From the NCBI GenBank assembly GCA_003284265.1, contig QBVV01000007.1:1-61932 (forward strand): a DNA stretch of 61,932 bases. The letters run 5' to 3'. Positions 43,711-53,676 of the stretch are shown in pieces (within the stretch, counting starts at the first letter, position 1; every line of letters begins with the position of its first letter). Both the position numbers and the translations under genes were made by a program. The DNA comes from SAR116 cluster bacterium AG-313-A07 (GTDB lineage Bacteria; Pseudomonadota; Alphaproteobacteria; Thalassobaculales; Thalassobaculaceae). A model generated the notes under the pieces. That model was not told the DNA's origin and searched no databases. It saw only the letters and a list, made by a program, of their open reading frames with translations.

Positions 43711-44481
43711 TTATTTCCTTTTTTTTCTGTTCAAAAATGGTTGCATCATTATGTTTGGTTCGCCTGTTTTATAAGCTTTCTCAAACGCGTCGATACCTGC
43801 GTTAATACTATCTTCTAATGAAAGTTGTTCCCATTTCCCAACTAAAGCTTTCTGGCTTCGTACGGCAATTGCCCCAGAACAGGCAATTGCATCAGAAATC
43901 GCATTAATTTGTTCGTCCAAATTATTCTCGGTACAGATGTTTTCAAGAAAACCCCATTCATAAGCTGTTGTTGCGCTTATATTCTCTGCTGTTAACACAA
44001 GATAGTTGGACCTTCCCCATCCAATTAAACGGGGAAGCAGGACTGCTTCAATGACTGACGGTAAACCAACTCTAACTTCAGGCATCCCAAATATAGCTGT
44101 GTCTACGGATACTCTTAAATCGCATGCAGCAGCCAATTCCATGCCCGCACCCAACGTATAACCATTAATTCGAGCGATTACAGGAACTGGATGAGAACGT
44201 ATAGCTAGAAAAAGTTTATGTAGTGAAGTTATAAATTCTTTTGCACCTTTCGAGTCCAGTTCGCTCATTTCAAATATATCGGCGCCGCCAAAAAATGCTT
44301 TGGGTCCTGAGCCAGTTAATACGATTGCTCTTAGGTCTTCATCATTCATTAAGGATATGAATGCTTGGTGCAGGTCTTTGATGCCTGTGGAATTCAAGCT
44401 ATTTAATTTTTCTTCACGGCTATAGGTTATAGTAGTGATATGGCCAGAACCAGACTGTCTGTGACTTAAGTCAATATTCAT
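43711..44481 (-). CDS. Enoyl-CoA hydratase/isomerase family protein
   Basis: A 256-residue crotonase-fold protein. The oxyanion-hole segments are around FFGGADIFEMSE and GYTLGAGMELAAACDLR, and Glu of MELAA and the next acidic region (MPEVRVGLPSVIEA) are at the usual catalytic places. It hydrates or isomerises an acyl-CoA; the specific substrate is not clear. AAAAGGAC precedes the ATG, which overlaps the last codon of the CinA-like gene by four bases, so the two are translationally coupled. It is convergent with the enolase-superfamily gene. Confidence 0.87.
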   Translation of the reverse strand: MNIDLSHRQSGSGHITTITYSREEKLNSLNSTGIKDLHQAFISLMNDEDLRAIVLTGSGPKAFFGGADIFEMSELDSKGAKEFITSLHKLFLAIRSHPVPVIARINGYTLGAGMELAAACDLRVSVDTAIFGMPEVRVGLPSVIEAVLLPRLIGWGRSNYLVLTAENISATTAYEWGFLENICTENNLDEQINAISDAIACSGAIAVRSQKALVGKWEQLSLEDSINAGIDAFEKAYKTGEPNIMMQPFLNRKKRK

Positions 44482-45257
44482 TTATAGTCCTTTTCATTAG
44501 TGGGGTGTCCACCATTTTTTATAATGAGTTGCCGAATAGATTCGGCACTCGCTTCTATATCTTTGATATCTGTTCCTCGCAAAACAAGTTCAGTGCCATA
44601 GACACCTGAACGGAAATAGGGATAGCTACCTATATCGATGTTGGGTTTTTGAGTTTGAATTTCTTCCAGTCCTTTGGCTATCAAACCTTCACCCAGGTTA
44701 CAAATTACGGTTACTGAATGTACTTTTGTACCGGTTTTAAGTGTTGGTAGTAATTCTTTTACCATCGCCTGGAACACACTAGGGACCCCAGCCATTACAT
44801 GAACATTTTCGACCGTAAATCCAGGTGCTGCCGATATTGGATTGAGAATTAAAGTTGCACCTTTGGGGGTACGTGCCATTCGCATCCGTGCTTCATTTAA
44901 TTCAACGTCTCGTTTTCTTGCATGGTCAGACATGCGCTGAACTGCATCGGGGTGATGGTAAACTTCTAGGTTAAAAGATTGCGCTATGGAGTCGCAGGTG
45001 ATGTCATCGTGGGTTGGGCCAATCCCTCCTGATGTAAAAACATAATCGTATTGTTTTCTAATAATTCTGACTGTTTCGGCTATTATTAAATGGTCGTCTT
45101 TTATGATTCGAACCTCTTCGAGTCGTATTCCGATATTAGATAATTCCGAAGCAAGGAAGGATAAATTTGCATCTTTTGTTCTACCCGATAGTATTTCGTT
45201 GCCTATTATAACAAAAGCAGCGGTAACGATATTGATCGTATTGTCGTCAGAAGCCAT
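44478..45257 (-). CDS. Molybdopterin-binding (CinA/MoCF-like) protein
   Basis: A 259-residue protein consisting of the N-terminal CinA domain only. It shows FVIIGNEILSGRTKDANLSFLASELSNIGI in parts, the TSGGIGPTHDDIT pyrophosphatase/molybdopterin-binding segment and VMAGVPSVFQAM. CinA-type proteins hydrolyse ADP-ribose or assist NAD salvage; the amidase half is missing here, as in many alphaproteobacterial homologues. AAGAGAAC precedes the ATG. It is divergent from sfsA. Confidence 0.85.
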   Translation of the reverse strand: MASDDNTINIVTAAFVIIGNEILSGRTKDANLSFLASELSNIGIRLEEVRIIKDDHLIIAETVRIIRKQYDYVFTSGGIGPTHDDITCDSIAQSFNLEVYHHPDAVQRMSDHARKRDVELNEARMRMARTPKGATLILNPISAAPGFTVENVHVMAGVPSVFQAMVKELLPTLKTGTKVHSVTVICNLGEGLIAKGLEEIQTQKPNIDIGSYPYFRSGVYGTELVLRGTDIKDIEASAESIRQLIIKNGGHPTNEKDYK

Positions 45258-45308
45258 ATTTGTTCTCTTACAAGAATGAATAACTTTTTGTACTTATTGG
45301 ATAGCACC

Positions 45309-46019
45309 ATGGAACTGCCTCGTCCACTTCATCCTGGGATATTAGTAAAGCGTTACAAACGTTTTTTGGCAGATGTCATTCTGGAAGATGGAACCAAAGT
45401 CACTGCACATTGTCCCAACCCTGGTCGAATGACGGGATTGATGACACCTGGATCAAAAATTTGGCTCTCCCGCTCAGATAATCCGAAGCGTAAACTTCCA
45501 TTCACTTTTGAATTATTTGAAGATAAAAATGGATTAGTTGGGATTAACACGGGATATCCAAACACGATTGTTTCGGAGGCTATTACAGCGGGTAGAATAC
45601 CAGAACTCGCTGGCTATGAAACCATAAGAAGAGAGGTGAATTATGGAGATCGATCTCGGATTGATGTGTTGTTGGAGGATTCAGCGCGCGGTCGATGTTG
45701 GGTGGAAATTAAAAATGTTCATTTGAAAAGGGATGCCGGCGTTATTCCTGGTATAGCCGAGTTTCCAGACTCAGTGACGACGCGCGGTGCACGCCATTTA
45801 AATGAATTGGCAAATCAGGTTAAAAACGGGGACAGAGCAGTGATGGTATATCTTGTTCAACGCATGGATTGTGACCGTTTTTGTATAGCTGGAGATATAG
45901 ACTCAGACTATCAAAAGGCTTTTATTCATGCTGAAAATGCTGGCGTGGAGATGTTGTGTTTAGATGTGTCAATAACAACAGAATTCATTTCCGTTCGTCG
46001 TCCTATTAATATTTTATAA
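45309..46019 (+). CDS. sfsA: DNA/RNA nuclease SfsA
   Basis: A 236-residue SfsA. It begins MELPRPLHPGILVKRYKRFLADV and has NPGRMTGL, the GRSRIDVLLED-type catalytic core (here YGDRSRIDVLLED) and WVEIKNVHL, corresponding to the Asp and Glu-x-Lys residues of a nuclease fold. The family was first noted for sugar-fermentation effects and later as a nuclease. The start is set to 45309 because the conserved N-terminus begins there; an in-frame ATG at 45276 would add 11 residues without homology. Confidence 0.9.
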   Translation: MELPRPLHPGILVKRYKRFLADVILEDGTKVTAHCPNPGRMTGLMTPGSKIWLSRSDNPKRKLPFTFELFEDKNGLVGINTGYPNTIVSEAITAGRIPELAGYETIRREVNYGDRSRIDVLLEDSARGRCWVEIKNVHLKRDAGVIPGIAEFPDSVTTRGARHLNELANQVKNGDRAVMVYLVQRMDCDRFCIAGDIDSDYQKAFIHAENAGVEMLCLDVSITTEFISVRRPINIL

Positions 46020-46060
46020 GTTTTGCATTTTTAATAGACGTTTTTTCTAGTACTTTCTTA

Positions 46061-47356
46061 CTACTCCCCAAAAACCCGGAGGAAAATTGTATCGATATGT
46101 TTCATATGGAAAGACATTTCGAACAGATCGTCTATCTCACTATGACTAAGATACTTTTCTATAGCGCTATCGGCTTTTAACAAATTCCGAAAGTCTTTGC
46201 CTTCGAGCCAGACCGGCATGGCGTTGCGTTGGACTGCTGCATAGGACTCTTCTCGTGTCATTCCTTTTTGAGTTAATTCAAGAAGAACCCTCTGGGAATG
46301 TATGAGGCCTCCTAGCTTATCTAAATTAGATTGCATATTTTCTGGGTAAATAATTAATTTATCTATCACATTCGTCATTCTTGCCAGTGCAAAGTCTAGC
46401 CCAATGGTGCTATCGGGACCGATCACGCGCTCAACGGAAGAGTGCGAAATATCCCGCTCGTGCCAAAGTGCCACATTTTCCAGTGCTGGAATGACATGGC
46501 CTCTAACTAACCGCGCCAGTCCAGTTATGTTTTCTGTCAACACCGGGTTTCGCTTATGAGGCATGGACGACGAGCCCTTTTGTCCTTCTGAGAAAAATTC
46601 CTCGGCTTCCCGCACCTCTGTTCTTTGTAAATGTCTCACTTCAACCGCCAGGCGTTCCAAAGAACTTGCTATGACGCCGAGTACCGCGAAGAATACGGCA
46701 TGTCTATCACGAGGGATAATCTGTGTTGAGACAGGTTCGATTTTAAGTCCAAGTTTGTCCGCTACGTGTTGTTCTACTTTTGGGTCTATACTTGCAAAGG
46801 TTCCAACCGGTCCGGAAATAGCGCAGGTTGCTATCTCTTCTCGGGCAATTTCTAATCGATCTTTATTTCTTTTGAACTCCGCATAGAACCCCGCGAGTTT
46901 AACGCCAAAGGTTGTAGGTTCCGCGTGAATAGCATGGCTTCTACCAACAGTCGGAGTAAGTTTGTGTTCTATAGCCCTGCGTTTTAGGGCAGCAAGTAAA
47001 TTATCCATATCCTCGAGCAAAATATCGGCAGCTTGACTGAGTTGCACAGAAAGACATGTGTCCAATACGTCCGATGAGGTCATTCCTTGATGAACAAATC
47101 TAGCCTCTGGTCCAACGTATTCAGCGAGGCTAGTAAGAAAGGCGATTACGTCGTGTTTAACCTCCGCCTCTATCGCATCTATGCGCTTTACATCAAACCC
47201 ACCTTTCTCCCAGACAGCTTTTGCCGCCTCTTTTGGAATCACTCCCAATTCTGCTTGTGCGTCGCAGGCATGTGCTTCTATTTCAAACCAGATTTGGAAA
47301 CGGTTTTCTGGCTCCCAAATTTTTTCCATTATAGGACGGGAGTAACGCGGTATCAT
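46061..47356 (-). CDS. purB: Adenylosuccinate lyase
   Basis: A 431-residue lyase of the fumarase superfamily that acts in purine synthesis. The signature is KGSSSMPHKRNP, preceded by the FASIDPKVEQHVADKLGL region; catalytic His residues are in VGRSHAIHAEPTTFG. It splits adenylosuccinate to AMP and SAICAR to AICAR, with release of fumarate. TAAGGATAG precedes the ATG at 47356. It is convergent with sfsA and divergent from the aminotransferase gene across about 220 bases. Confidence 0.95.
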   Translation of the reverse strand: MIPRYSRPIMEKIWEPENRFQIWFEIEAHACDAQAELGVIPKEAAKAVWEKGGFDVKRIDAIEAEVKHDVIAFLTSLAEYVGPEARFVHQGMTSSDVLDTCLSVQLSQAADILLEDMDNLLAALKRRAIEHKLTPTVGRSHAIHAEPTTFGVKLAGFYAEFKRNKDRLEIAREEIATCAISGPVGTFASIDPKVEQHVADKLGLKIEPVSTQIIPRDRHAVFFAVLGVIASSLERLAVEVRHLQRTEVREAEEFFSEGQKGSSSMPHKRNPVLTENITGLARLVRGHVIPALENVALWHERDISHSSVERVIGPDSTIGLDFALARMTNVIDKLIIYPENMQSNLDKLGGLIHSQRVLLELTQKGMTREESYAAVQRNAMPVWLEGKDFRNLLKADSAIEKYLSHSEIDDLFEMSFHMKHIDTIFLRVFGE

Positions 47357-47575
47357 TTATTCTATCCTTAAAAATATCTTGGCATACACTAGAGCTAACC
47401 TAATATTTTAGAATGGTAATAACCAGAAATTAAACAATATTTTTGAAAATATTTTATAATTGATTGCAGTATTTTCTGGAACTAATAAGATATTGTTGTT
47501 CCAGTTATTCTGTTGCGTAAAACATTTTGCAATTGTGTAATATCAAGATATCACCATTTGAAAATAGAGGATGAT

Positions 47576-48886
47576 ATGAACACTGTATTAAAAAACGTGA
47601 ATTTGGAGACGTCCTACGCCGAGGCTGAGGATAATTTTAAACAGCGTAATCCAAACAGTGCAGCGATGCATGTCAGCGCTTCTGAAGTAATGCCCGGAGG
47701 TAATACCCGTACCGTATTGCATTATGCGCCTTATCCGTTAACTTTTTCGAAAGGTGAGGGAGCTCATTTATATGATGCGGATGGACATAAACTTGTAGAT
47801 TTTCTGGGCGAATACACGGCGGGTATTTATGGTCATAGTAACCCAATTATTCAGTCAGCGATTGAGACGGCAGTTAGGGATGGCATCGTCTTGGGAGGGC
47901 CCAACATGATGGAGGCACGGCTCGCCCGTTTACTTGTCGAACGTTTCCCTGCCCTCGATCTAATTCGGTTTACAAATTCTGGTACCGAAGCGAACCTAAT
48001 GGCTATTGGTGCTGCAAGGGCGTTCACCGGACGCTCTAAAGTAATGGCGATGGAAGGTGGGTATCATGGAGGGGTGCTATATTTTGCTTCACCATCACCC
48101 ATAAATGCTCCTTTTGAAATGGTCCTCATTCCGTATAATGATCCAGCGGTTGCTCGCGAGGTAATAAAACGAGAAGGTGATCAACTAGCTTGTGTAATTG
48201 TGGAGCCCATGATGGGTTCAAGCGGTTGTATACCTGCCTCTAAAGAATTCCTTGCAACTCTCCGCAGCGCAACTATAGAAACCGGAACACTATTAATCTT
48301 TGATGAGGTTATGACATCAAGATTGGCGCCTGGCGGAAGACACGGCGATCTGGAAATCTTGCCTGATTTAATAACATTGGGAAAGTATCTTGGGGGCGGG
48401 GTTTCTTTTGGTGCTTTCGGTGGAAGAGAAGACATAATGGAAGGGTTCAATCCTAAAGCTGATGGTGCCTGGCCTCATGCAGGCACTTTTAACAATAATA
48501 TAATGACTATGACCGCTGGAGTAGCCGGTTTGACACAACTTTTTACGCCGGAGGCTTGCAGGCAATTAAATGCTAAGGGTGATAGTTTTAGAAGGCGCTT
48601 AATAAATAGTATTGAGACGAGATCGTTGCCCATGCAGGTGAGCGGGATTGGTTCAATGAATACTATCCATTTCACGGACAAACCTATTCTTCGCCCCGTG
48701 AATGATCCGATAGCTAATCGAAAACGCGATCTACTGCATTTAGACATGCTGAATTCAGGCGTTTATCACGCGAGGCGAGGAATGCTAAACCTATCATTGC
48801 CAATGGTTGATGAGGACTTGGATTATGCCATAGGATGTTTCGAGGAGTTTTTAGATAGTCGTGCGGGGATTTTAGCTGCGGATTAA
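47576..48886 (+). CDS. Class III aminotransferase (glutamate-1-semialdehyde aminomutase-like)
   Basis: A 436-residue PLP enzyme of aminotransferase class III. It shows MPGGNTRTVLHYAPYPL, RFTNSGTEANLMAIGAAR, the Asp-loop LIFDEVM and the PLP lysine in TLGKYLGGGVSFGAFGG. Sequence style is close to the HemL/GSA group, but a substrate-specific catabolic transaminase is also possible in this region; the two are not distinguishable here. The ATG at 47576 follows AGAGGATG. It has no close neighbour on its strand. Confidence 0.87.
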   Translation: MNTVLKNVNLETSYAEAEDNFKQRNPNSAAMHVSASEVMPGGNTRTVLHYAPYPLTFSKGEGAHLYDADGHKLVDFLGEYTAGIYGHSNPIIQSAIETAVRDGIVLGGPNMMEARLARLLVERFPALDLIRFTNSGTEANLMAIGAARAFTGRSKVMAMEGGYHGGVLYFASPSPINAPFEMVLIPYNDPAVAREVIKREGDQLACVIVEPMMGSSGCIPASKEFLATLRSATIETGTLLIFDEVMTSRLAPGGRHGDLEILPDLITLGKYLGGGVSFGAFGGREDIMEGFNPKADGAWPHAGTFNNNIMTMTAGVAGLTQLFTPEACRQLNAKGDSFRRRLINSIETRSLPMQVSGIGSMNTIHFTDKPILRPVNDPIANRKRDLLHLDMLNSGVYHARRGMLNLSLPMVDEDLDYAIGCFEEFLDSRAGILAAD

Positions 48887-48932
48887 TATTCGCAGTGATC
48901 GAGTAGCTATTACAAACATCAATTGACCATGC

Positions 48933-49607
48933 CTATGGCATCGCGCATCCGCGCTCCTTTAGCGCTTTATCTATCCACGAACGGTCACTCGTACCCGACT
49001 CAATCTCAGCCATTTGATCCACCTCTGTCTTCTGTTTTGAGATTGTAAGCTCAAGGACTCTTTGGACATCGTCAAACGGCACTGCGAGAACACCGTCCCA
49101 GTCTCCAATGACCAAATCGCCTGGCTCGATTACCATGCCATCTATTGCTATAGGAACGTTGATTTCTCCTGGGCCATCTTTATAGGGGCCGCGGTGGCTC
49201 ACTCCTGCAGCAAAAACGGGGAGATTGACATCTAGAAATGCCAGCACATCTCTTACCGCAGCATTTAACACAAACCCGCCAACATTCCGCTTAGCTGCAT
49301 GGGCTAACATTAATTCTCCCATGAGCGAATTTGTTAGATCACCTCCTGCATCGCAGACAATTATATCGCCCGGTTCTGCCATATCGATGGCTTTATGCAA
49401 CATTAGGTTATCTCCGGGACGAGATTTGACGGTTAACGCTGCACCTGCCATTTGACCTGATTTATGCATGGGGCGAAGAGATGATCCGCCGGCTGTCATT
49501 CGCCACATGCTATCACTAACATTTGCGACGGGTAGCTCAAGAAATTGGTTAGCTAAATCAGGATCAACCTTTTGTTTTCTATTTAATATTCTGAAACCAA
49601 CTGACAC
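48933..49607 (-). CDS. RraA-like aldolase/decarboxylase, second copy
   Basis: A 224-residue RraA-fold protein. It has NVSDSMWRM, GAALTVKSRPGDNLM, GDIIVCDAGGDLTNSLMGELM, and GGFVLNAAVRD; the last replaces the VTDGxVRD of the paralogue at 11470. The start is set at GTG 49607 because GGGAGG stands seven bases upstream; a frame open further upstream would add 33 residues without homology. It likely cleaves an oxo-acid or acts as a decarboxylase; the Asp/Arg pair in the active site differs in surrounding residues from the first copy. It is divergent from the MFS gene. Confidence 0.82.
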   Translation of the reverse strand: MSVGFRILNRKQKVDPDLANQFLELPVANVSDSMWRMTAGGSSLRPMHKSGQMAGAALTVKSRPGDNLMLHKAIDMAEPGDIIVCDAGGDLTNSLMGELMLAHAAKRNVGGFVLNAAVRDVLAFLDVNLPVFAAGVSHRGPYKDGPGEINVPIAIDGMVIEPGDLVIGDWDGVLAVPFDDVQRVLELTISKQKTEVDQMAEIESGTSDRSWIDKALKERGCAMP

Positions 49608-49869
49608 TGATTTTCCTCCCTTTTTTAGCATAGATGAATAGTTTCTATTAAGAACTAGCTTCCTGTAAAGAGTGTAACGCGATATTTCTTTGTTTAGGCA
49701 ATCCATAATGCAGGTTTGTGCGAATATCGTGTTTGTAAAAAAAATAAAAATAAATTGCTTTTTCGGAATGTTGATCTTAGAGATCGTCTATATCTGATGG
49801 TCCAAAAGCTCGATCTTGCTGTTTAGAGTATTGTTGTTGCTTGCACCAAAATCAAAAGACGAGTTTTTA

Positions 49870-51102
49870 ATGACTAAAGAGAAAACAGCCAGTATAGAAA
49901 TCCCATATGGTTGGGTAATTATCATCGCCTCTCTATTGCTGAATACGATTGCACTAGGCGCTCCCAATATACTTTTTGTTGCACTTAAACCGATTGCAGC
50001 GGACCTCGGTGAACAGAGATGGGTTCCGTCGTTGGCTTATTCACTGATGATGATAGGCGCCGGTATCGGTGGTATTTTTATGGGATTATGGATGGACCGT
50101 CGTGGGATCCTTGGACCTGCCGTATTCGGTTCTCTTATGATTGCTCTTGGTGCTTTCGTGGCAAGTTTTACACAGGATCGTTGGGAGTTGTGGTTTGCCA
50201 ATGGTGTTCTAATAGGGCTTTTTGGAAAAGCAGCGATGATAGCGCCTCTGGTAGCAAACGCTACACGCTGGTTTGATAAAAGACGCGGCCTAGCCGTCGC
50301 AATAATAGCGTCTGGTCAGGGATTGGCAGGCGTGTTGTGGCCTCCAATATTCCAGAATATGAATGATTTAGTTGGTTGGCGCGAAACTTTTTTTTATTTT
50401 TCGATATTTTCTCTGATTACCATGCTTCCCTTAGCTTGGTTAATTAGGCCACATCCTCCTACAGTACAGAAAGACCACCTCAACGAGAATGTAAATAATT
50501 ATGGGCTTGTTCTGGGGTTGTCGTCCATTAAAGTACAAATGGTGTTGTGGGTAGCAGTTATCTGCTGTTGCTCAGCAATGGCTATGCCAGTCGTGCATCT
50601 CGTGAGTTATGGCACTGACCTTGGACATTCCGCTTCAAATGCTGCGGGACTTTTATCCGTTCTGATGGGGTGTGGATTTGTTAGCAGAATTTGTTTTGGT
50701 ATACTTTCGGACAAAATCGGACCCGTTCTCACTTTGTTGATTGGTTCCGCCAGTCAAGCCACGATGTTGCTGGTTTTTGCTTGGGTGGATAGTCTTGTGG
50801 GTCTTTATATAGCGGCAGCGCTTTTCGGTATTGGGTTTGCTGGTATCATGCCCTGTTATCCCATGATCTTGAGGCTATGGTTTCCTGTGACACAGATTGG
50901 CTGGCGAGTTGCGGCTCAATACGGGTTTGCTGCAGTTGGAATGGCTATTGGAGGGTGGATGGCCGGTCATATCTATGATGTGATGGGTTCTTACAAATTC
51001 GCGTTTGTAGGCGGGTTTTGCTTCAATGTTGTCAATTTTATTGTCTTTGTTTATTTCTATTTGCGATCTCGCAGAATTGAACTAAACCCGTCACTTGCTT
51101 AG
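49870..51102 (+). CDS. MFS transporter
   Basis: A 410-residue permease with twelve predicted membrane helices. The loop between helices 2 and 3 has GLWMDRRGILGPAVFG, which matches the MFS GxxxDRxGR motif, and the inner loop after helix 8 repeats GILSDKIGP. The style is that of the monocarboxylate/OFA-type MFS. The ATG at 49870 is chosen over an open upstream frame. It precedes the flavoprotein dehydrogenase at 51158 by 55 bases, so uptake of that enzyme's substrate is plausible. Confidence 0.85.
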   Translation: MTKEKTASIEIPYGWVIIIASLLLNTIALGAPNILFVALKPIAADLGEQRWVPSLAYSLMMIGAGIGGIFMGLWMDRRGILGPAVFGSLMIALGAFVASFTQDRWELWFANGVLIGLFGKAAMIAPLVANATRWFDKRRGLAVAIIASGQGLAGVLWPPIFQNMNDLVGWRETFFYFSIFSLITMLPLAWLIRPHPPTVQKDHLNENVNNYGLVLGLSSIKVQMVLWVAVICCCSAMAMPVVHLVSYGTDLGHSASNAAGLLSVLMGCGFVSRICFGILSDKIGPVLTLLIGSASQATMLLVFAWVDSLVGLYIAAALFGIGFAGIMPCYPMILRLWFPVTQIGWRVAAQYGFAAVGMAIGGWMAGHIYDVMGSYKFAFVGGFCFNVVNFIVFVYFYLRSRRIELNPSLA

Positions 51103-51157
51103 ATTTAATGTGTGAATAAAATAAAAACTGATATTTTGTACGAATCGGACAGGTGTA

Positions 51158-53629
51158 ATGGCTGATTTCCCAAGTCGAGCTCGAGTGGTGATAGTTGGTG
51201 GTGGTGTCATAGGGTGTTCTGTCGCTTATCATCTAACAAAATTAGGTTGGAAAAACGTTGTCCTTCTAGAAAGAAAACAATTAACAAGTGGTACCACTTG
51301 GCATGCCGCAGGTTTGATAGGGCAACTAAGAGCTACCTATAATATGACTAAATTAGCAATTTATTCGACCGACTTGTACAATGAATTGGAGGCAGAAACA
51401 GGGATCGCTACAGGGTATAGGAGGAACGGATCCCTCTCTCTAGCTGTCACCTCGGAGCGTATGGAGGAATTTTCACGTGGTGCCGTGATGGCAAAAAATT
51501 GTGGTATTGAGGCTGATATCTTATCCTCTGATGAAGTCCAAGCTCGCTACCCTCTTTTAAATATTTCTGATTCTGTAGGAGGCCTTTTTCTTCCAAGTGA
51601 TGGACAAGCCGATCCAACAAATATTGCCTTAGCTTTAGCCAAAGGAGCTCGCCAAAACGGCGCCGAGATCTATGAAGATGTTAAAGTGGTTGGAGTTACT
51701 CAGGCTAAAGGGTATGCAACAGGTGTAGAGACCAACAAGGGCACAATAGCAGCGGATTATGTAGTTAATTGTGCCGGGATGTGGGGCCGTGAAATCGGTC
51801 GTATGGCCAATGTGAATACTCCACTTCATGCAAGTGAACATTTTTATATTGTGACGGAACCCATTCCTGAATTGCAACCAAATCTTCCTGTCTTAAGGGT
51901 CCCTGACGAAGCAACCTATTATAAAGAAGACGCGGGTAAATTATTAATTGGAGCATTTGAATTAAAGGCAAAGCCATGGGGCATGGATGGAATTCCGGAT
52001 GACTTTTGTTTTGACCAATTACCTGAAGACATTGAACATTTTTCACCAATTCTAGATGCTGCTGTGCGACGCATGCCACTTTTAGAAAAAGCGGGAATAC
52101 AGCTATTTTTCAATGGTCCAGAGAGTTTTACTCCGGACGATAGATATTTACTTGGGGAAGCGCCAAACCTTAAAAACTTTTATATGGCGTGTGGGTTTAA
52201 CTCTATCGGAATTCAATCTGCTGGTGGTGCAGGAAAGGCTTTATCAGAGTGGATGGATGCTGGAGAACCCCCGTTCGATCTATGGGATGTAGATATTCGC
52301 CGAATGCAACAGTTCCAGTCTAATAAAACCTATCTTTACCACCGATCAAAAGAAACACTTGGACTACTCTACGCAGACCACTTTCCTTACAGGCAATATG
52401 CATCTGCTCGGGGAATAAGGAAAAGTCCGATTCATGATGACCTTCTTGGGCTTGGCGCATGTTTTGGTGAAACGGCGGGCTGGGAAAGACCAAATTGGTT
52501 CTTGCCTGAAAAGGACATGAAGAATGGTAAAAAAGCAGAATATCAATATTCTTGGCAAAGACAAAATTGGTTTGAATATTCCGCAAAAGAGCATCTTGCT
52601 GTTCGAACAGGGGTTGGCTTTTTCGATTTAACTTCTTTTGCCAAATTTCGAGTTGAGGGAAGGGATGCAGAAGCTGTTTTACAAAGAATTATGGCAAACG
52701 ATATTGCTGTGGATGCGGGTAAAATAGTTTATGGCCAATGGCTTAACGAATCCGGATGTATAGAGGCTGATTTGACGGTAACAAGGCTTTCTGAAACTTC
52801 GTTTGTTGTGGTTACTGCGGCAACCTCGGCTGTCAGAGACTTATCGTGGATCAAACGCAATATCCCAGATGAAGCTCATTGTATTGTTACAGATATTACC
52901 AGTGCAGAGGCCGTATTTTCTTTAATGGGACCAAAATCTCGAAGTCTTTTAGAGGCCATTACCCCCGAAGAATTATCTAATGAAAAATTTCCCTTTGGAA
53001 CTGCCAAAGAAATAGAAATAGGGATGGGTTTTGCAAGAGCTCATCGCATTAGCTACGTTGGTGAATTAGGATGGGAATTATATGTCCCCACAGACATGGC
53101 AAAACACGTTTTTGATAATATTATCCAAAATGGCAGTGACAAAGGCCTTCAATTATGCGGAATGCATGTGCTTGATTCCTGTAGACTGGAAAAAGCATAT
53201 CGTCATTTTGGGCACGATATAACAGATGAGGATCATGTATTAGAGGCTGGCTTGGGGTTTTGTGTCAAATTGAATAAGCCAATGGCTAAATTTGGACATT
53301 TTATTGGACGGGACGCAGTTTTAGCTAAAAAAGATAGGGGACTCGAAAGACGATTACTACAATTCAAACTGCGTGATAGCATGCCTCTACTTTACCACAA
53401 TGAAACTATTTATCGAGATGGAACATCGGTTGGTCGAATTACGTCAGGTGGATTTGGGCATTACCTTGGAGCATCGGTGGGTCTGGGTTATGTGCCGTGT
53501 CAGAGAGAAGAAACTGTTGAGCAAATAATGAATTCCGATTATGAGATTGACATTGCCGGGACACGAGTTTCAGCTGAGGCAAGTATTCGCCCATTTTACG
53601 ATCCACTAAATGAAAGAGTGAAACTTTAG
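51158..53629 (+). CDS. FAD-dependent dimethylglycine/sarcosine dehydrogenase-like protein with GCV_T domain
   Basis: An 823-residue flavoprotein. The FAD-binding GGGVIGCSVAYHL is at the N-terminus, followed by LERKQLTSGTTWHAAGLIGQL (usual site of covalent flavin attachment is the His here). A DAO fold runs to about residue 380, then an FAO_M part and the glycine-cleavage T-like domain to the end, which binds tetrahydrofolate. The family oxidises N-methyl amines, passing electrons to ETF and one carbon to folate. The upstream MFS gene may supply substrate. EtfBA at 14974-16675 would be the electron acceptor. Confidence 0.9.
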   Translation: MADFPSRARVVIVGGGVIGCSVAYHLTKLGWKNVVLLERKQLTSGTTWHAAGLIGQLRATYNMTKLAIYSTDLYNELEAETGIATGYRRNGSLSLAVTSERMEEFSRGAVMAKNCGIEADILSSDEVQARYPLLNISDSVGGLFLPSDGQADPTNIALALAKGARQNGAEIYEDVKVVGVTQAKGYATGVETNKGTIAADYVVNCAGMWGREIGRMANVNTPLHASEHFYIVTEPIPELQPNLPVLRVPDEATYYKEDAGKLLIGAFELKAKPWGMDGIPDDFCFDQLPEDIEHFSPILDAAVRRMPLLEKAGIQLFFNGPESFTPDDRYLLGEAPNLKNFYMACGFNSIGIQSAGGAGKALSEWMDAGEPPFDLWDVDIRRMQQFQSNKTYLYHRSKETLGLLYADHFPYRQYASARGIRKSPIHDDLLGLGACFGETAGWERPNWFLPEKDMKNGKKAEYQYSWQRQNWFEYSAKEHLAVRTGVGFFDLTSFAKFRVEGRDAEAVLQRIMANDIAVDAGKIVYGQWLNESGCIEADLTVTRLSETSFVVVTAATSAVRDLSWIKRNIPDEAHCIVTDITSAEAVFSLMGPKSRSLLEAITPEELSNEKFPFGTAKEIEIGMGFARAHRISYVGELGWELYVPTDMAKHVFDNIIQNGSDKGLQLCGMHVLDSCRLEKAYRHFGHDITDEDHVLEAGLGFCVKLNKPMAKFGHFIGRDAVLAKKDRGLERRLLQFKLRDSMPLLYHNETIYRDGTSVGRITSGGFGHYLGASVGLGYVPCQREETVEQIMNSDYEIDIAGTRVSAEASIRPFYDPLNERVKL

Positions 53630-53676
53630 AATTAAGCGGGCGCAGCACCATCGAACAGGATATACTTATAGTGATG

